Source of the DNA: Verrucomicrobiota bacterium
GTDB lineage: Bacteria > Verrucomicrobiota > Verrucomicrobiia > Limisphaerales > J093
Length of the DNA: 64,000 nt
Direction of reading: 5' to 3'
Assembly (NCBI GenBank): GCA_027493615.1
Contig: JAOSKK010000004.1
Span: 1 to 64,000 of the forward strand
A program made the translations under genes and the position numbers. Shown one piece after another: positions 19,897 to 30,360 of this stretch. Position 1 is the first letter of the stretch. Each line of letters opens with the position of its first letter. A model generated the notes under the pieces. That model had not been told where the DNA came from. It searched no databases and saw only the letters and a list, made by a program, of their open reading frames with translations.

Positions 19897-22003
19897 ATGA
19901 ACCCCAGACTGCCGTCCGTCACGCTGCTGGCGTGCCTCGTCGTGGTCACGGGCCGCGGCACAACGGTCACCCCGGAGGAGATGGCCACCGCACGGGCCTG
20001 GATCAGAACCCACTTCCCCGTCCCCGCACGGGCGGAACCGGCGGAGCCGGGGAGCGATCGGCCGCCGCGGTGATGCTGCCCTTCTCGTTCCAGTACGGCG
20101 ACGCACCTGCCATCGAACGGCTGCGCGACTGGTCGCTCGAGCGCACGTCGAGAACGTACGGTCCCGGGGACGTGGCTCCGCACCCGCGCGGGACGAACTT
20201 GACGGAGCACCACTTAAAGTGGACCGAACCGGCCTCGGGCCTGGAGGTGCACTGCGTCGTGGTCGAGTACCACGATTTCCCGACCGTGGAGTGGACGCTC
20301 TTCTTCCGGAACGGCTGCAGCCGGGACACGCCGATCCTGGCCCGGATCCAGGCGTTGGACCTCGTGCTGCGTCGGGGGAAGGGAGGGAGTTCCAGTTGCA
20401 TCATCACGTCGGATCGCCGGCCAACGGGAACGACTACGGCCCCCTCGAGACGGTGCTCGGGCCCGGCCAGAGCAAGCGGTTGGGGGGAGCCGGCGGGCGC
20501 CCCACCAACGCGGACTGGGCGTACTTCAACCTCGAATGGGAGCGCGAAGGCGTGATCGCGGCCGTCGGCTGGCCCGGGCAATGGGCCGCCGAGTTCACCC
20601 GCGACGACAGCCGTGGTCTGCGCCTGCGGGCGGGGCAGGAGTTGACCCATTTCAAGCTTCACCCCGGCGAAGAGGTGCGGAGCCCCCTGATCGTGCTGCA
20701 GTTTTGGCGGGGCGACTGGGTGCGGGCCCAAAACGTCTGGCGTCGCTGGATGGTGGCGCATTCGCTGCCGCGGCCCGGGGGACGGCTGCCGCCGGCGCAG
20801 TTCGTGGCGTCCAGCTCGCGGCAGTACGACGAGATGATCAAGGCGAACGAGACGAACCAGATCATGTTCATCGACCGCTACGTGGCCGAAGGGTTGAAGC
20901 TGGATTACTGGTGGATGGACGCCGGGTGGTATGTGCACGACGGCGGCGGCTGGCCGCGGGTCGGGACGTGGCTGGTGGACTCGAACCGGTTCCCCCGCGG
21001 CCTTCGCGCCGTCGCGGACCATGCGCATCGGAACGGCATGAAGGTGCTGGTCTGGTTCGAGCCGGAGCGAGTCGTGGCGGGTTCGTGGCTGGCCCGGAAC
21101 CACCCGGAATGGGTTCTGGGCGGAGCCGGCGGCGGACTCTTGAACCTGGGCAATGACGCGGCGCGAGCGTGGCTGATTGACCACGTCGACGGGTTGATAC
21201 GGGAGCAGGGCATCGATCTCTATCGCCAGGATTTCAACATGGATCCGCTGGCGTTGTGGCGGGCGAACGACGCTCCGGACCGCCAGGGCATTACCGAAAT
21301 CGGCCATGTCACCGGTTATCTCGCGTACTGGGACGAACTGCGCCGACGGCATCCCGACATGCTGATCGATTCCTGTGCGTCGGGCGGACGCCGCAATGAC
21401 CTCGAAACGATGCGCCGGGCGGTGCCGCTATGGCGCAGCGACTACGCGTTCGAGACCACCGGGCATCAGTGCATGACCTACGGGATCTCCCTCTGGCTGC
21501 CCTATCACGGCACCGGGACCGTGGCAGCCCGCAACGCCGGCTACTACGGCAGCGGCAAGACCCCCGTCGAACCCTACGCCTTCTGGAGCAACGCCAGCCC
21601 GAGCCTCGGTTTCGGCATCGACATGCGGGTTCCCGACCTCGACTACGCCGCCCTCCGGCGATTGGTCGCGCAGTGGCGCCGGATGATCCCCAATTACTAC
21701 GGCGATTTCTACCCGCTGACGTCGTGGACCCGGGACAACACCGCCTGGATGGCCTGGCAGTTCGATCGGCCCGAAGCCGGCGAGGGAATCGTCCAGGTCT
21801 TTCGCCGCGAGGACAGCGTCTATGAATCCGCCCGGTTCGCCCTGTACGGCCTCGATCCCAAGGCGCGCTACCGGGTAAGCGACCTCGAGGAACGTCTCGC
21901 CACGCAGGCGTTCAGCGGTCAGGAGCTGATGACACCGGGCCTGCGGGTACGCCTGGAGGAACGTCCGGGCGCCGCGGTCTGGCTCTACACCCGGCTACCG
22001 TGA
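19897..22003 (+). CDS. GH36-type alpha-galactosidase-like glycoside hydrolase
   Basis: Exported retaining glycosidase of clan GH-D. The N-terminal beta-sandwich (LPFSFQYGDAPAIERL; FNLEWEREGVIAAVGWPGQW) precedes the catalytic barrel: LDYWWMDAGWY, MKVLVWFEPERV, the likely nucleophile aspartate in DLYRQDFNMDP, and LIDSCASGGRRNDLETMRR followed by the acid/base aspartate in PLWRSDYAFETTG. The C-terminal domain (VFRREDSVYESARFALYGLD) is normal. Two single-base shifts, near 20050 and 20385, interrupt the N-terminal part; the catalytic part is intact. The start at 19897 gives a hydrophobic N-terminus (SVTLLACLVVVTG). It probably forms an operon with the GH127 gene 67 bases downstream, acting on galactose- and arabinose-containing glycans. 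Exact substrate unknown. Confidence 0.88.
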
Positions 22004-22070
22004 AGCCTCGTCGCTTGACGCCACCAGAAACGGGCCGGTCTAATGCGTTCAGCCGCTCACCGAGTCATCT

Positions 22071-24602
22071 ATGAAACCGCCTCTCCCCGTCCGCGCCCGC
22101 ACCCTGCCTCGTCGTTCGCGTCCCGTCCTCGTGCTGGGGGCCAGCCTGCTCGCGCTCGCCCGCCCGGCCCTGATGCCCGACGCCCATGCCCAGCCGGCGG
22201 TGCGCGTCGTGACGACGCCCCCCACGGCGCCGGCGAACGCGCATTACGTCGGCAACCGCGCGCCCCTGCTGCCGAGCCCGCTGATCAAGTTGCCGGTCGG
22301 TGCGGTGCGTCCGGCCGGCTGGACCGAGCGCCTGTTGCGGCTCCAGGCCGACGGTTTCCACGGGCATCTCACCGAGATCAGCGATTTCCTCAAGAAGGAG
22401 AACAACGCCTGGCTCAGCCCCACCGGCCGTGGCTCCCGCGGCTGGGAGGAGGTGCCGTATTGGCTGAAGGGCTTCCAAGACTGCGGCTTCCTGCTCGACG
22501 ACGAGCGCGTCATGACCGAGGCCCGGATCTGGATCGAAGGCGCGTTGGGCAGCCAGCAGCCCGATGGCTGGTTCGGACCCGGCGAAGGCCGGAGTGGTCT
22601 CGCCACCGACCTGACCGGTCGGGACGATCTCTGGCCGAACATGATCATGCTGTTCTGCCTCCAGTCCTTCCACGAACGCACCGGGGACCCGCGCGTCCTG
22701 ACCCTCATGACCCGCTACTTCCGGTACCTCGAGTCCGTCCCGGAGGCGCGCTTCCTGGTGGGGTATTGGCCGAAAATGCGGGCGGGCGACCAGCTCTACA
22801 GCCTCTTCTGGCTCTACAACCGCACGGGCGAACCCTGGCTCCTCGAACTCGCCCACAAGACCCACCGCCAGGCCGCCCGTTGGGACACCGGCATCATCAA
22901 CTGGCACAACGTCAACCTCGCCCAGGGCTTCCGCGAACCCGCCACTTACTTCCTGCTCACCCACGATCCCAAACACCTCGCTGCCACCGAGCGGGTGTGG
23001 TCCGAGCTGCGCGAGCTCTACGGGCAGGTCCCGGGCGGGATGTTCGGGTCTGACGAGAATTGCCGGCCCGGCTTCCACGGCCCCCGCCAGGCCATCGAGA
23101 CCTGCGGCATCGTCGAGGAAATGCTCTCGGATGAAATCCTGCTTGGCATCACCGCTCAGACGCGGTGGGCCGATCAGTGTGAGAATGTCGCGTTCAACAG
23201 CCTGCCCGCCGCGCTCACTGCCGACCTCAAGGCGTTGCGCTATCTGACTGCGCCCAACCATCCGCAGAGCGACCATGTCAGCAAGTCGCCCGGCATTCAG
23301 AACGGCGGTCCGATGTACCACTTCGACCCGCACAACCACCGCTGCTGCCAGCACAACACCGGCCACGGCTGGCCCTATTTCGTGCAGCACCTCTGGATGG
23401 CCACCGCCGGCAACGGCCTCGCCGCCACCCTCTACGCCCCCGGCCGCGTCACCGCCAAGGTCGGCGACGGCGTCGAAGCCACGCTCGTCACCGACACCCG
23501 TTATCCCTTCGAGTCCGCCGTCCGGATCCGCGTGACGCTCCCGCGCGCCGCAGCGTTCCCACTTTACCTGCGCATCCCGGGGTGGTGCCGGCAACCCGCG
23601 CTCGAGCTCAACGGCCAGCGCCTCGCCCTCGAGTCGGCCACCGGCCGCTACGCCCTCCTCGAACGCACTTGGGCGGACGGCGATCAACTCGTGCTCACCC
23701 TCCCTATGCCCTTGTCCCTGCAGACCTGGACCCAGAACCGCAACACCGTCTCCGTGAACCGGGGCCCCTTGACCTACTCGCTGCAGATCGCCGAGAAGTA
23801 CGTCCGCCACGGCGGCACCGATCGCTGGCCCGCGTTCGATGTCTTCCCGGATTCACCCTGGAACTACGGACTCGACCTGCCCGCGGACGATCCGCTGGCG
23901 AGCATCGCGGTCGTGACCCGCCCTTGGCCCGCCGACGACCAACCGTTCGTCTGGGACGCCACCCCCATCCAGCTCCGCGTCAAGGCCCGCCGTTTGCCTG
24001 CCTGGCAACTCGACCCGAATGGTCTCGTCCACGAAGTCCAGCCGAGCCCGGTCAGGTCCACCGAACCCCTCGAGGAAGTAACCCTGATCCCGATGGGCGC
24101 CGCGCGACTCCGAATCACGGCGTTCCCGGTGATTGGATCGGGACCGGATGCCCGGGAGTGGACCGCGCCTCCGCCGGTGCGGGTGCGGGCTTCCCACTGC
24201 CACGAAAGCGACACCGTCGAAGCGGTGTGCGACGACGTGCTGCCGCGCAGTTCGGGCGACGTCTCGGTTCCGCGGTTCACGTGGTGGGATCACCGGGGCA
24301 GCACCGAATGGATTGAACGTCGCTGGGACCGTCCGCGCGAGGTGTCGCGTGTCGAGGTGTACTGGTTCGACGACACCGGCCGCGGCCAGTGTCGTGTGCC
24401 GGAACGCTGGCGGGTGCTGTACCGGCGGGACGGTGCCTGGGTTCCGGTGGCCACGGGCGGCGGTTATGGGGTGACCCTCGACCAGTTCAATGCGGTTGCC
24501 TTTGCGCCTGTGACGACCGACGCGCTGCGACTGGAGGTCAAGCTGCAGGAAGGCTTCTCCGGCGGCATTCTCGAGTGGCGGATTCCCGGCATCAGTCCAT
24601 AG
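22071..24602 (+). CDS. GH127-type beta-L-arabinofuranosidase-like protein (DUF1680)
   Basis: An exported, intact 843-residue glycosidase. The signal peptide spans about residues 1-41 (SLLALARPALMPDAHAQP). The (alpha/alpha)6 barrel shows LPVGAVRPAGWTERLLRLQ, GWEEVPYWLKGFQDCGF and the metal/catalytic cysteines of GH127: E-x-C in ETCGIVEEML and the adjacent pair in NHRCCQHNTGHGWP, where the characterised enzyme HypBA1 uses cysteine as nucleophile with a zinc site. C-terminal beta-sandwich domains follow, ending with a discoidin-like segment (RVEVYWFDDTGRGQCRVP). Downstream of a GH36 enzyme on the same strand, suggesting coordinated release of arabinose and galactose from plant glycans. A family-B palindrome begins 11 bases after the stop. 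Confidence 0.9.
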   Translation: MKPPLPVRARTLPRRSRPVLVLGASLLALARPALMPDAHAQPAVRVVTTPPTAPANAHYVGNRAPLLPSPLIKLPVGAVRPAGWTERLLRLQADGFHGHLTEISDFLKKENNAWLSPTGRGSRGWEEVPYWLKGFQDCGFLLDDERVMTEARIWIEGALGSQQPDGWFGPGEGRSGLATDLTGRDDLWPNMIMLFCLQSFHERTGDPRVLTLMTRYFRYLESVPEARFLVGYWPKMRAGDQLYSLFWLYNRTGEPWLLELAHKTHRQAARWDTGIINWHNVNLAQGFREPATYFLLTHDPKHLAATERVWSELRELYGQVPGGMFGSDENCRPGFHGPRQAIETCGIVEEMLSDEILLGITAQTRWADQCENVAFNSLPAALTADLKALRYLTAPNHPQSDHVSKSPGIQNGGPMYHFDPHNHRCCQHNTGHGWPYFVQHLWMATAGNGLAATLYAPGRVTAKVGDGVEATLVTDTRYPFESAVRIRVTLPRAAAFPLYLRIPGWCRQPALELNGQRLALESATGRYALLERTWADGDQLVLTLPMPLSLQTWTQNRNTVSVNRGPLTYSLQIAEKYVRHGGTDRWPAFDVFPDSPWNYGLDLPADDPLASIAVVTRPWPADDQPFVWDATPIQLRVKARRLPAWQLDPNGLVHEVQPSPVRSTEPLEEVTLIPMGAARLRITAFPVIGSGPDAREWTAPPPVRVRASHCHESDTVEAVCDDVLPRSSGDVSVPRFTWWDHRGSTEWIERRWDRPREVSRVEVYWFDDTGRGQCRVPERWRVLYRRDGAWVPVATGGGYGVTLDQFNAVAFAPVTTDALRLEVKLQEGFSGGILEWRIPGISP

Positions 24603-24613
24603 CAGGGAAGTCT

Positions 24614-24703
24614 CATACCCGCTGTAGGCGCCGACGTGAGGAGGCGTCGTGGGCCAGAGGCAATGACCTTCGCCTCCTCACGTCGGCGCCTACCGAGGGT
24701 ATG
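24614..24703. repeat. Palindrome family B, copy 1
   Basis: GTAGGCGCCGACGTGAGGAG... at 24624-24646 is the exact inverse of 24671-24693, with additional outer arms CATACCC and GGGTATG. Copies occur at 48966-49035 and 63579-63648, with a diverged one at 60380-60439. Confidence 0.88.
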
Positions 24704-25060
24704 GCATTTCCAGGCCGGGGGCGCCCCAGACCCTTCCCGAACCGAATCCGTCGCTGCCTTCTCACGAAACCCGCGGAGGTGGACCATAGCCCGCATCTCT
24801 CCAGGAGAAATCCCCGATAGGAGCTTGTTTTGGTCACGATGAGTTCTGGCTCTAGAGAGGCTCTTGGCGGTCCAAAGAAGCTCTTGACAGATGTGGTCTC
24901 TGGCCGATGGTCGGGGCATTGTCCATCAGAGCACTGGGGGCTCCGCGACCCTTGGACAAGCGTGGCTTCATGGATTCTCGGCCTGGCCGATGCGGAACGA
25001 GAGCACGTTGGGGCTTGCGAGGGGTGGCGGGAGGTCGTGCCGGGCAAACGGAGTAGCGAC
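24704..25060. other. Intergenic region, no gene recognised
   Basis: About 360 bases between palindrome B and the next exported-protein gene. Open frames here are short and protein-unlike. A TTGACA hexamer occurs near 24883, but no convincing partner -10 box was found. Confidence 0.4.
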
Positions 25061-27937
25061 ATGAAACGATCGACCGGATTCCTGCTGGGCGGCCTGGCGG
25101 CCAGCCTGGCTTTCTCACCCGCGGCGCTGGCACAGTATAGCATCACGGTCGTGGACCTGATGCCTCCCGGGGCGGAATACTCCGAGGTCCGCGGGATCTG
25201 GGGGCAGCACCAGGTGGGATATGCCTCTTTCGACGCGACAAATCGAGCCGTCCTGTGGTCTGGCACAGCAGATTCGTGGGTCGATCTCCATCCCTCTGGA
25301 GGGGCAGTTCGGTCGGCTACGCCATCGCCGCTGACCAGCAAGCGGGTTCGGTCAGGGGCCACGCGGCTATTTGGTCAGGGTCGCCAAGTTCGTGGGTGGA
25401 TATCCATCCCCCAGGTGCAGGCAATAAGTCAGTCATCTGGGCCACAAGTTCAGGCCAACAAGTCGGCGGGGTGGGGAACCACGCGGCGACTTGGACGGGC
25501 ACCCCGAATTCCTTCGTCGATCTACATCCGACCGGCGCCGACCAATCCGTCGCGTTTGCGACGACCGGGAGTCAACAGGCAGGCCACACATATCATGCCG
25601 ACTTGAGGGGCTATCACGCTGCCCTCTGGTCCGGGACCGCAGCGTCCTGGGTGGATCTGCACCCGACGGCAGCCAGCTACGAGGGTTACGCCCCTACTGG
25701 CTCCGAGGTGTCCTGCGCTGTGGGCGGGCTCCAGGCCGGATGGGTTTACTTCGAGTATCCGTCATTCTATCGCACCCACGCGGGAGTCTGGAGCGGTACC
25801 GCGGACTCGTGGCTCGATCTGAATCCGGATGGATACGATTCGTCGTGGATCTTCGCGACGACCGGCACGATTCACGTTGGTGAGACGTTTACGACCGCTG
25901 AGCAAGACGGGGCCCACGCGACGCTCTGGCTGGGAAACGCCCGGAATTCGATTCTCGATCTAAACGCTGTTGTTCGAGACACCCTAGGTGATCTCGCGGC
26001 CGTGGAAACCTATGCCAACGGCGTTTGGAGCGACGGCGGAGTCATCTACGTCGTCGGGAATTCGACAGCCGAGGGAATTCCCCTCTTATGGACCCTGGTC
26101 CCCGTTGACGGCTCCGCACCCGCAATCTCAGAGATTCCACCCCAGACCACGCTGGAAGACACGCCCATCCTAGATGTCCCGTTCACGGTGAGCGACGCGG
26201 ACACCCCGCTGGACGAGCTGAAGTTCAGCGTCCTGTCATCCAATCCAACTCGAATCGCGCCCATCGGCGTGGTGGTGAAAGGCAGCGGCGAGAATCGCAC
26301 CCTCGACATCACGCCGGAACCCGGCCAGCACGGCGAGGCGCTGATCACACTCACGGTGAGCGACGGTCACCGAACCGCGAGCACGACATTTCAGGTCACC
26401 GTCATGGCCCAGGACAGCGTCGTCCACGTGCTTACCGGGGCTAACTTCTCAGCCAATCCCGGCTTCAGCGTTGTTCGAAACGACCTCCTTAACCCGGCGC
26501 TCTTCGGCCCCAGCGGGACCGTTCCCCACTCCATCAACCTGGTGACCACGGAGTCAATCACTGCGGATAGTCTCGAGGGCATCGAGGTCGTGATCCTCCA
26601 GGTGACCTTCGGGCCCATGCCGACGGTCGAGGACTTGTCAGCCCTCACTCAGTTCGTGAACGCTGGCGGAGGGCTGTTCGTATTTGGCAATGAAATCGAT
26701 GAATTTGCCTCGATGGTGGGTGCCACGCCCTCGCCCGGCTGGGGTTTGGGCGGCACCGCCACGGTGGTGGACACGGCCTCCCCTCTGGTCACCGGACCCT
26801 TCGGGAGCCTGCCTCTGGGTCCACTGTTCAGCCTCTGCATGCACGACGCTTTCGCCTCGGCTGGACCGGAGGGGCTTGTCGGGATCACGGACGGGGGCGG
26901 CCCTTTTGGAATCACCTACCAACTCGGCGCTGGTCGAGTGGCACTCGTGGGGGACGAAGAGGTTTTCCTTAGCTCGTACCCGGGGACCGGCGCCTGTATC
27001 AGACTCGTGGCGTCGTCACGGCTGATTTTTTCGTAACGCCGTGGCTTACGTGATTCCAACCGGGACCGCGGGTACAGGACCTCAGATCTCGGAGATCCCA
27101 CCCCAGACAACGTTGGAAGACACGCCGATCCTAGACGTCCCCTTCACCGTGAGCGACCCGGACACGCCATTGGATGAACTGACGTTCAGCGCACTGTCAT
27201 CAAATCCAACTCTGATCGCGCCCTCGGGTGTGGTGGTGAGGGGTACCGGCGCCAACCGCGCCCTGGACATCACGCCGGAGCCGGACCAGTTCGGTGAAGT
27301 GCTGATCACGCTGAGGGTGAGCGACGACACCACTTCCGCGAGCCGCAGCTTCAAGGTCACAGTCGCCAGTGTGAATGACGGGCCGCCGGTGCCAGGCCCG
27401 GACACCCTCGAGCGCCGCGCCGGCGCGAGCGTCAAAATCGCCGTCAGCCGCCTGCTCGCGAACGACACTGACCCGGATCTGGACCCGCTGTCCCTTACCG
27501 CCGTCGCGCCCCTGTCCGAGCACCAGTCCGCGGTTTCGCTCTCCGGTGACTGGGTGCTGTACGTGCCCCCGCCCGGCCTGAACGAGACTGACACCTTCAC
27601 CTACACCGTCTCCGATGGACACGGCGGCGAAGCCACCGGGACGGTCACCATCCTGATCACCGACGACCCCGCCGGTCCGAGCCTGAATCAGCTTGCCCTG
27701 AACGTGACGCGCGATCCGGACACGGCCGAGATCACGAGCCTCACCCTCACTTTCGTCGGCATCCCCGGTCGCCTCTACGCCCTGGAACGGGCAGCCACGC
27801 TCGAGTTGCCCGCGACGTGGACCTGCCTCGGGACCCAGACGGCGGGGCCCACTGGCCTATTGGAGTTCACCGACAGCCAACCGCTGGCCGGTGAAGCCTA
27901 CTACCGCACCGCGGAACGAACCACGCCATGCCCCTGA
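25061..27937 (+). CDS. Exported repeat protein with HAF-like repeats and duplicated cadherin-like domains
   Basis: Start at 25061 gives a signal peptide (MKRSTGFLLGGLAASLAFSP). The first 330 residues contain about six repeats of the type HAALWSGTAASWVDLHPT. Next comes a cadherin-like domain (EIPPQTTLEDTPILDVPFTV), a Rossmann-like segment reminiscent of the ThuA/glutamine-amidotransferase fold (LTQFVNAGGGLFVFGNEID), and then a second copy of the cadherin-like domain about 80% identical at the DNA level. The end has ANDTDPDLDPLSLTAV and a FTYTVSDGHGGEATGTV bridge, then the shared module LYALERAATLELPATW. Frameshifts occur near 25290 and in a T6 run at 27026-27031, where removing one T restores one continuous protein. 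Function unknown; probably surface-associated. Confidence 0.75.
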
Positions 27938-28020
27938 ATTCAACCCCGCCCAGCAAACCGCCACGCACCCCAGCTCCGCCACTAGGTGTTCTGGGGCCGG
28001 CGCTGCTCTGACCTTGTGCT

Positions 28021-28719
28021 ATGAAATCGCTCCCCGTGTCTCTCTTGTCCTCCTTGTTCGCCATCTCCGCCACCCATAGCGCAGTCCTGTCCGTGGGCGC
28101 GCTGATCCCTGATGGCAGCAGCTCCGGCCTGACCAGCGTCCAGACCCTCACCGGCATGTCCGGCTCGATTCAGTCGGTGACGGTGCAACTGACCGTGAGC
28201 AGCGTGGGCGACGGCGCCTTCAACGGCGACCTCTACGCCACGCTCCAGCACGACAGCGGTTTCGCCGTGCTCCTCAACCGCCCCGGGCGCACCGCCGTCG
28301 ACGCCTTCGGCTACGGCGACAACGGCCTGAGCGTCACCTTCGATGACACCGGATTGGCTCCGGACGTGCACACCTACCGGCTGGGCGGCATTCCCGTGGG
28401 CCCCCTGACCGGGACTTGGTCCAGCGACGGCCGGATGGTCGATCCGTCGGTCGTCACGGAGGCAGGTCCGCGAACCGCAACCCTCAGCGCCTTCAATGGT
28501 CTGGACCCGAACGGGACGTGGATCCTGTTCCTGGCCGATCTGGAGCTGGGAGGCACAGCCATACTGGATTCCTGGGATCTCCGGATCGACCCGGCGCCCA
28601 TCCCCGAGCCCGGTCTTCTGGCGCTGGGCACCTCCCTGGGCCTGGCCGCATACGGCCTGCTGCGAGGCCGCCGCCGTGTCGCGGATTCCGGCACTCGACC
28701 GGCCACCGCCGGCTTGTGA
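28021..28719 (+). CDS. PEP-CTERM exported protein with P-domain-like fold
   Basis: An intact 232-residue exported protein. It starts with a signal peptide (MKSLPVSLLSSLFAISATHS). The central part (GSIQSVTVQLTVSSVGDGAFNGDLYATLQHDSG ... LNGLDPNGTWILFLADLELGG-type pattern) resembles the proprotein-convertase P-domain jelly roll. It ends with the PEP-CTERM sorting signal: PEPGLLALG, a hydrophobic helix and the basic tail RGRRR. PEP-CTERM proteins are processed by an exosortase and usually end up in the envelope or extracellular matrix. It lies 83 bases after the previous exported-protein gene. Confidence 0.88.
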   Translation: MKSLPVSLLSSLFAISATHSAVLSVGALIPDGSSSGLTSVQTLTGMSGSIQSVTVQLTVSSVGDGAFNGDLYATLQHDSGFAVLLNRPGRTAVDAFGYGDNGLSVTFDDTGLAPDVHTYRLGGIPVGPLTGTWSSDGRMVDPSVVTEAGPRTATLSAFNGLDPNGTWILFLADLELGGTAILDSWDLRIDPAPIPEPGLLALGTSLGLAAYGLLRGRRRVADSGTRPATAGL

Positions 28720-28835
28720 GTAACTCTTTCCGGACAGTGTCCATGGATGTCACTCTGACTGCGGTACGCTGCGGGCCGTGATGTTACGAATCGGCTCAGC
28801 GGAATCCGGGGCCACGTCCCGCAACGATGGCCATT

Positions 28836-29182
28836 TCACCGGACCCGGGCTGCCAGGCGTATGTGCTCGGCCAACGCGTCGGCAATCTCGGTACGAGCGG
28901 TTTCAAATCCTCGAGCCGGTAGGACTTCGCCCGCAAGACGACCACGGCGATCTCGAACCTCGGCAGGTTCTGTTGAACGAGAGGTTTCGATCCACCGTGA
29001 TGAACGCATCGAACTCGGCTTCCGCGAGCCGCAACAGCAGTCCCTTCTTGATGGTTGCCCAGCCCCGCTGTGGCACCCGCCTCCAGATAGTCGAGCAGCG
29101 TCTGCACCGGCACGCGCGTCCCGGAGAAGCAGGGTATGCCACCCATCACCTCCGGATCGCTCGAAATGCTCTTCCGCTTCAT
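28836..29182 (-). pseudogene. Deletion-fused relic of a DUF433 antitoxin and DUF5615 PIN-like toxin
   Basis: The N-terminus (ISSDPEVMGGIPCFSGTRVP and VQTLLDYLEAG) is the start of a DUF433 antitoxin. It runs directly into the second half of a DUF5615 toxin (LLLRLAEAEFDAFITVDRNL, LPRFEIAVVVLRAKS, YRLEDLKPLVPR) in a different frame. The C-terminus of the antitoxin and the N-terminus of the toxin, normally about 130 bases or more between them, are missing. Two further frame changes occur before the natural toxin end (ALAEHIRLAARVR). I conclude that an internal deletion killed this TA pair. Confidence 0.65.
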
Positions 29183-29359
29183 GGCGGTAGGTTCCGCCAT
29201 CCTCCGCGGACCGCAAGCCCTCAACGGTCACGGCGGAACCCAATCGAGGCCACCTCCTGGGAGCCGCAGAAGTTCCACCTCATGGGCGCCATCCGGGGAT
29301 CCCAACGGACGACTTGCGGTTGGCGGACGAGCTCCGGTAAGCTCCCCGCGTTCAAGCCC

Positions 29360-29614
29360 ATGGAGCTTTCCGCCGACCAGTTCGAAACCTGCGGCCCGAG
29401 CGCGATGTGGCGGTGGCGGGAGACCCCGTCCGGCCCCGTCTCCCACGCCGTGGCCACCTTCAGCGCGGTGAAGGGGGTGTTCGCGGCCGTGGTGCCGCGG
29501 AAGACGGTGAACAGGCCACCGGACGACGGCCGGTTTGGGGGCGTGGCGGCCGAGTTGTGCGCGAACGAAGCCCTGCTCCCGGCCGGAAGCCGCGGAGGAC
29601 CGCCCCGGGCGTAG
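29360..29614 (+). pseudogene. Fragment resembling the N-terminus of a type I Cas5 protein
   Basis: The translation from the ATG at 29360 contains CGPSAMWRWRETPSGPVSHA followed by TFSAVKGVFAAV. This matches the general Cas5 N-terminal pattern (a beta strand, then S-x-P-x-P-T-x-S-A-x-K-G followed by a helix). Similarity ends after about 45 residues; the rest of a roughly 230-residue Cas5 is absent. The call depends on the adjacent cas3-like and cas4-like fragments and needs a profile search. Confidence 0.45.
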
Positions 29615-29621
29615 GCGAGCG

Positions 29622-29819
29622 ATGACCTTCTACGCCCACACGGCTGAGGATGAGGAAGGCAGGCGGCTGCCTGAGCAACATTGGCAGCCATTGCGGGACC
29701 ACCTGTGGAACGTCGCCTGCCTCGCAAGAGAGTTCGCCACGCCGCTCGGGCTGGCCGCCTCCGCGTGGGCGGGCGACCGTAGCACGCCCGAGGAGGACGA
29801 GGCATGGAGGGACTTGTGA
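29622..29819 (+). pseudogene. Fragment of a Cas3 HD-nuclease N-terminus
   Basis: The ATG at 29622 begins MTFYAHTAEDEEGRRLPEQ and continues with HWQPLRDHLWNVACLAREFA, the typical first 45 residues of a Cas3 HD domain (Y-A-H-S/T, then HW-x-L-x-DHL-x-x-VA). The expected metal-binding HD motif (LLHDLGKY) and everything after it are missing; the frame ends 17 residues later in unrelated sequence. It follows the Cas5-like fragment by seven bases. Confidence 0.6.
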
Positions 29820-30126
29820 ACCGCGAAGCATGCGAACCGCGCCGCCCCGGCAGCGGTGGCGGAGGTGGGATCCTCACCGGTTTGCGTGTTGGGAGGGGTC
29901 CGCGGTTGAACCTCTCGAATCGTCACGGGCACGGCCGGCCACGGCTTGCTGGGTTCAGCGCGCCTGGCTAACCTCCGGCCGTGACCGTGATGATTATGCC
30001 CTCCGAAAAGACACGGCTTTCGGTCCTGGTGGCAAACGAACCGCACGGGACAGCGACCGGATGGTCCGCGCCGGGTGACGCCATCTCCTACGGCCCTGCC
30101 ACGGAACCCGGCAAGTCATTCGCCCC
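29820..30126. other. Intergenic remnant region, no gene recognised
   Basis: About 300 bases between the Cas3 fragment and hicB. A short frame from 29982 (starting VTVMIMPSEKTRLSVLVANE) looks protein-like for about 20 residues but then degenerates; I cannot assign it. Confidence 0.35.
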
Positions 30127-30360
30127 ATGAACACGCTCAAGTTCACAGCTATTATCGAGGGAGATCAGGACGGGTATTACGCGTACTGCCCCGAGCTCAA
30201 GGGCTGCCAGACCCAGGGAGACACGATCGAGGAGGCCCTGGCCAACCTGCGCGAGGCCGCCGACTTGTACGTGGAGACACTCTCACCGGAGGAACTGGAG
30301 ACTCTGACGGCGGGTTCCCGAACGATCCTCTCAACCTCGCTGGAGATCACCCATGCCTAA
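30127..30360 (+). CDS. hicB: HicB-type antitoxin
   Basis: A 77-residue HicB antitoxin: FTAIIEGDQDGYYAYCPELK, GCQTQGDTIEEALANLREAA and DLYVETL are the standard partial-RNase-H-like fold of the family. No C-terminal DNA-binding domain is present, which is normal for the short class. It overlaps hicA by eight bases. The pair sits between fragments of cas3 and cas4, so it inserted into, or outlived, the decaying CRISPR-Cas locus. Confidence 0.9.
   Translation: MNTLKFTAIIEGDQDGYYAYCPELKGCQTQGDTIEEALANLREAADLYVETLSPEELETLTAGSRTILSTSLEITHA

Noticed and set aside
22065..23810. A 581-codon minus-strand frame opposite the GH127 gene
   Set aside because: No start context or domain; the plus strand has an intact 843-residue enzyme.
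29221..29877. A 218-codon minus-strand frame across the Cas-like fragments
   Set aside because: Pro/Arg/Ala-rich without motifs; the plus-strand frames match Cas5- and Cas3-like N-termini.
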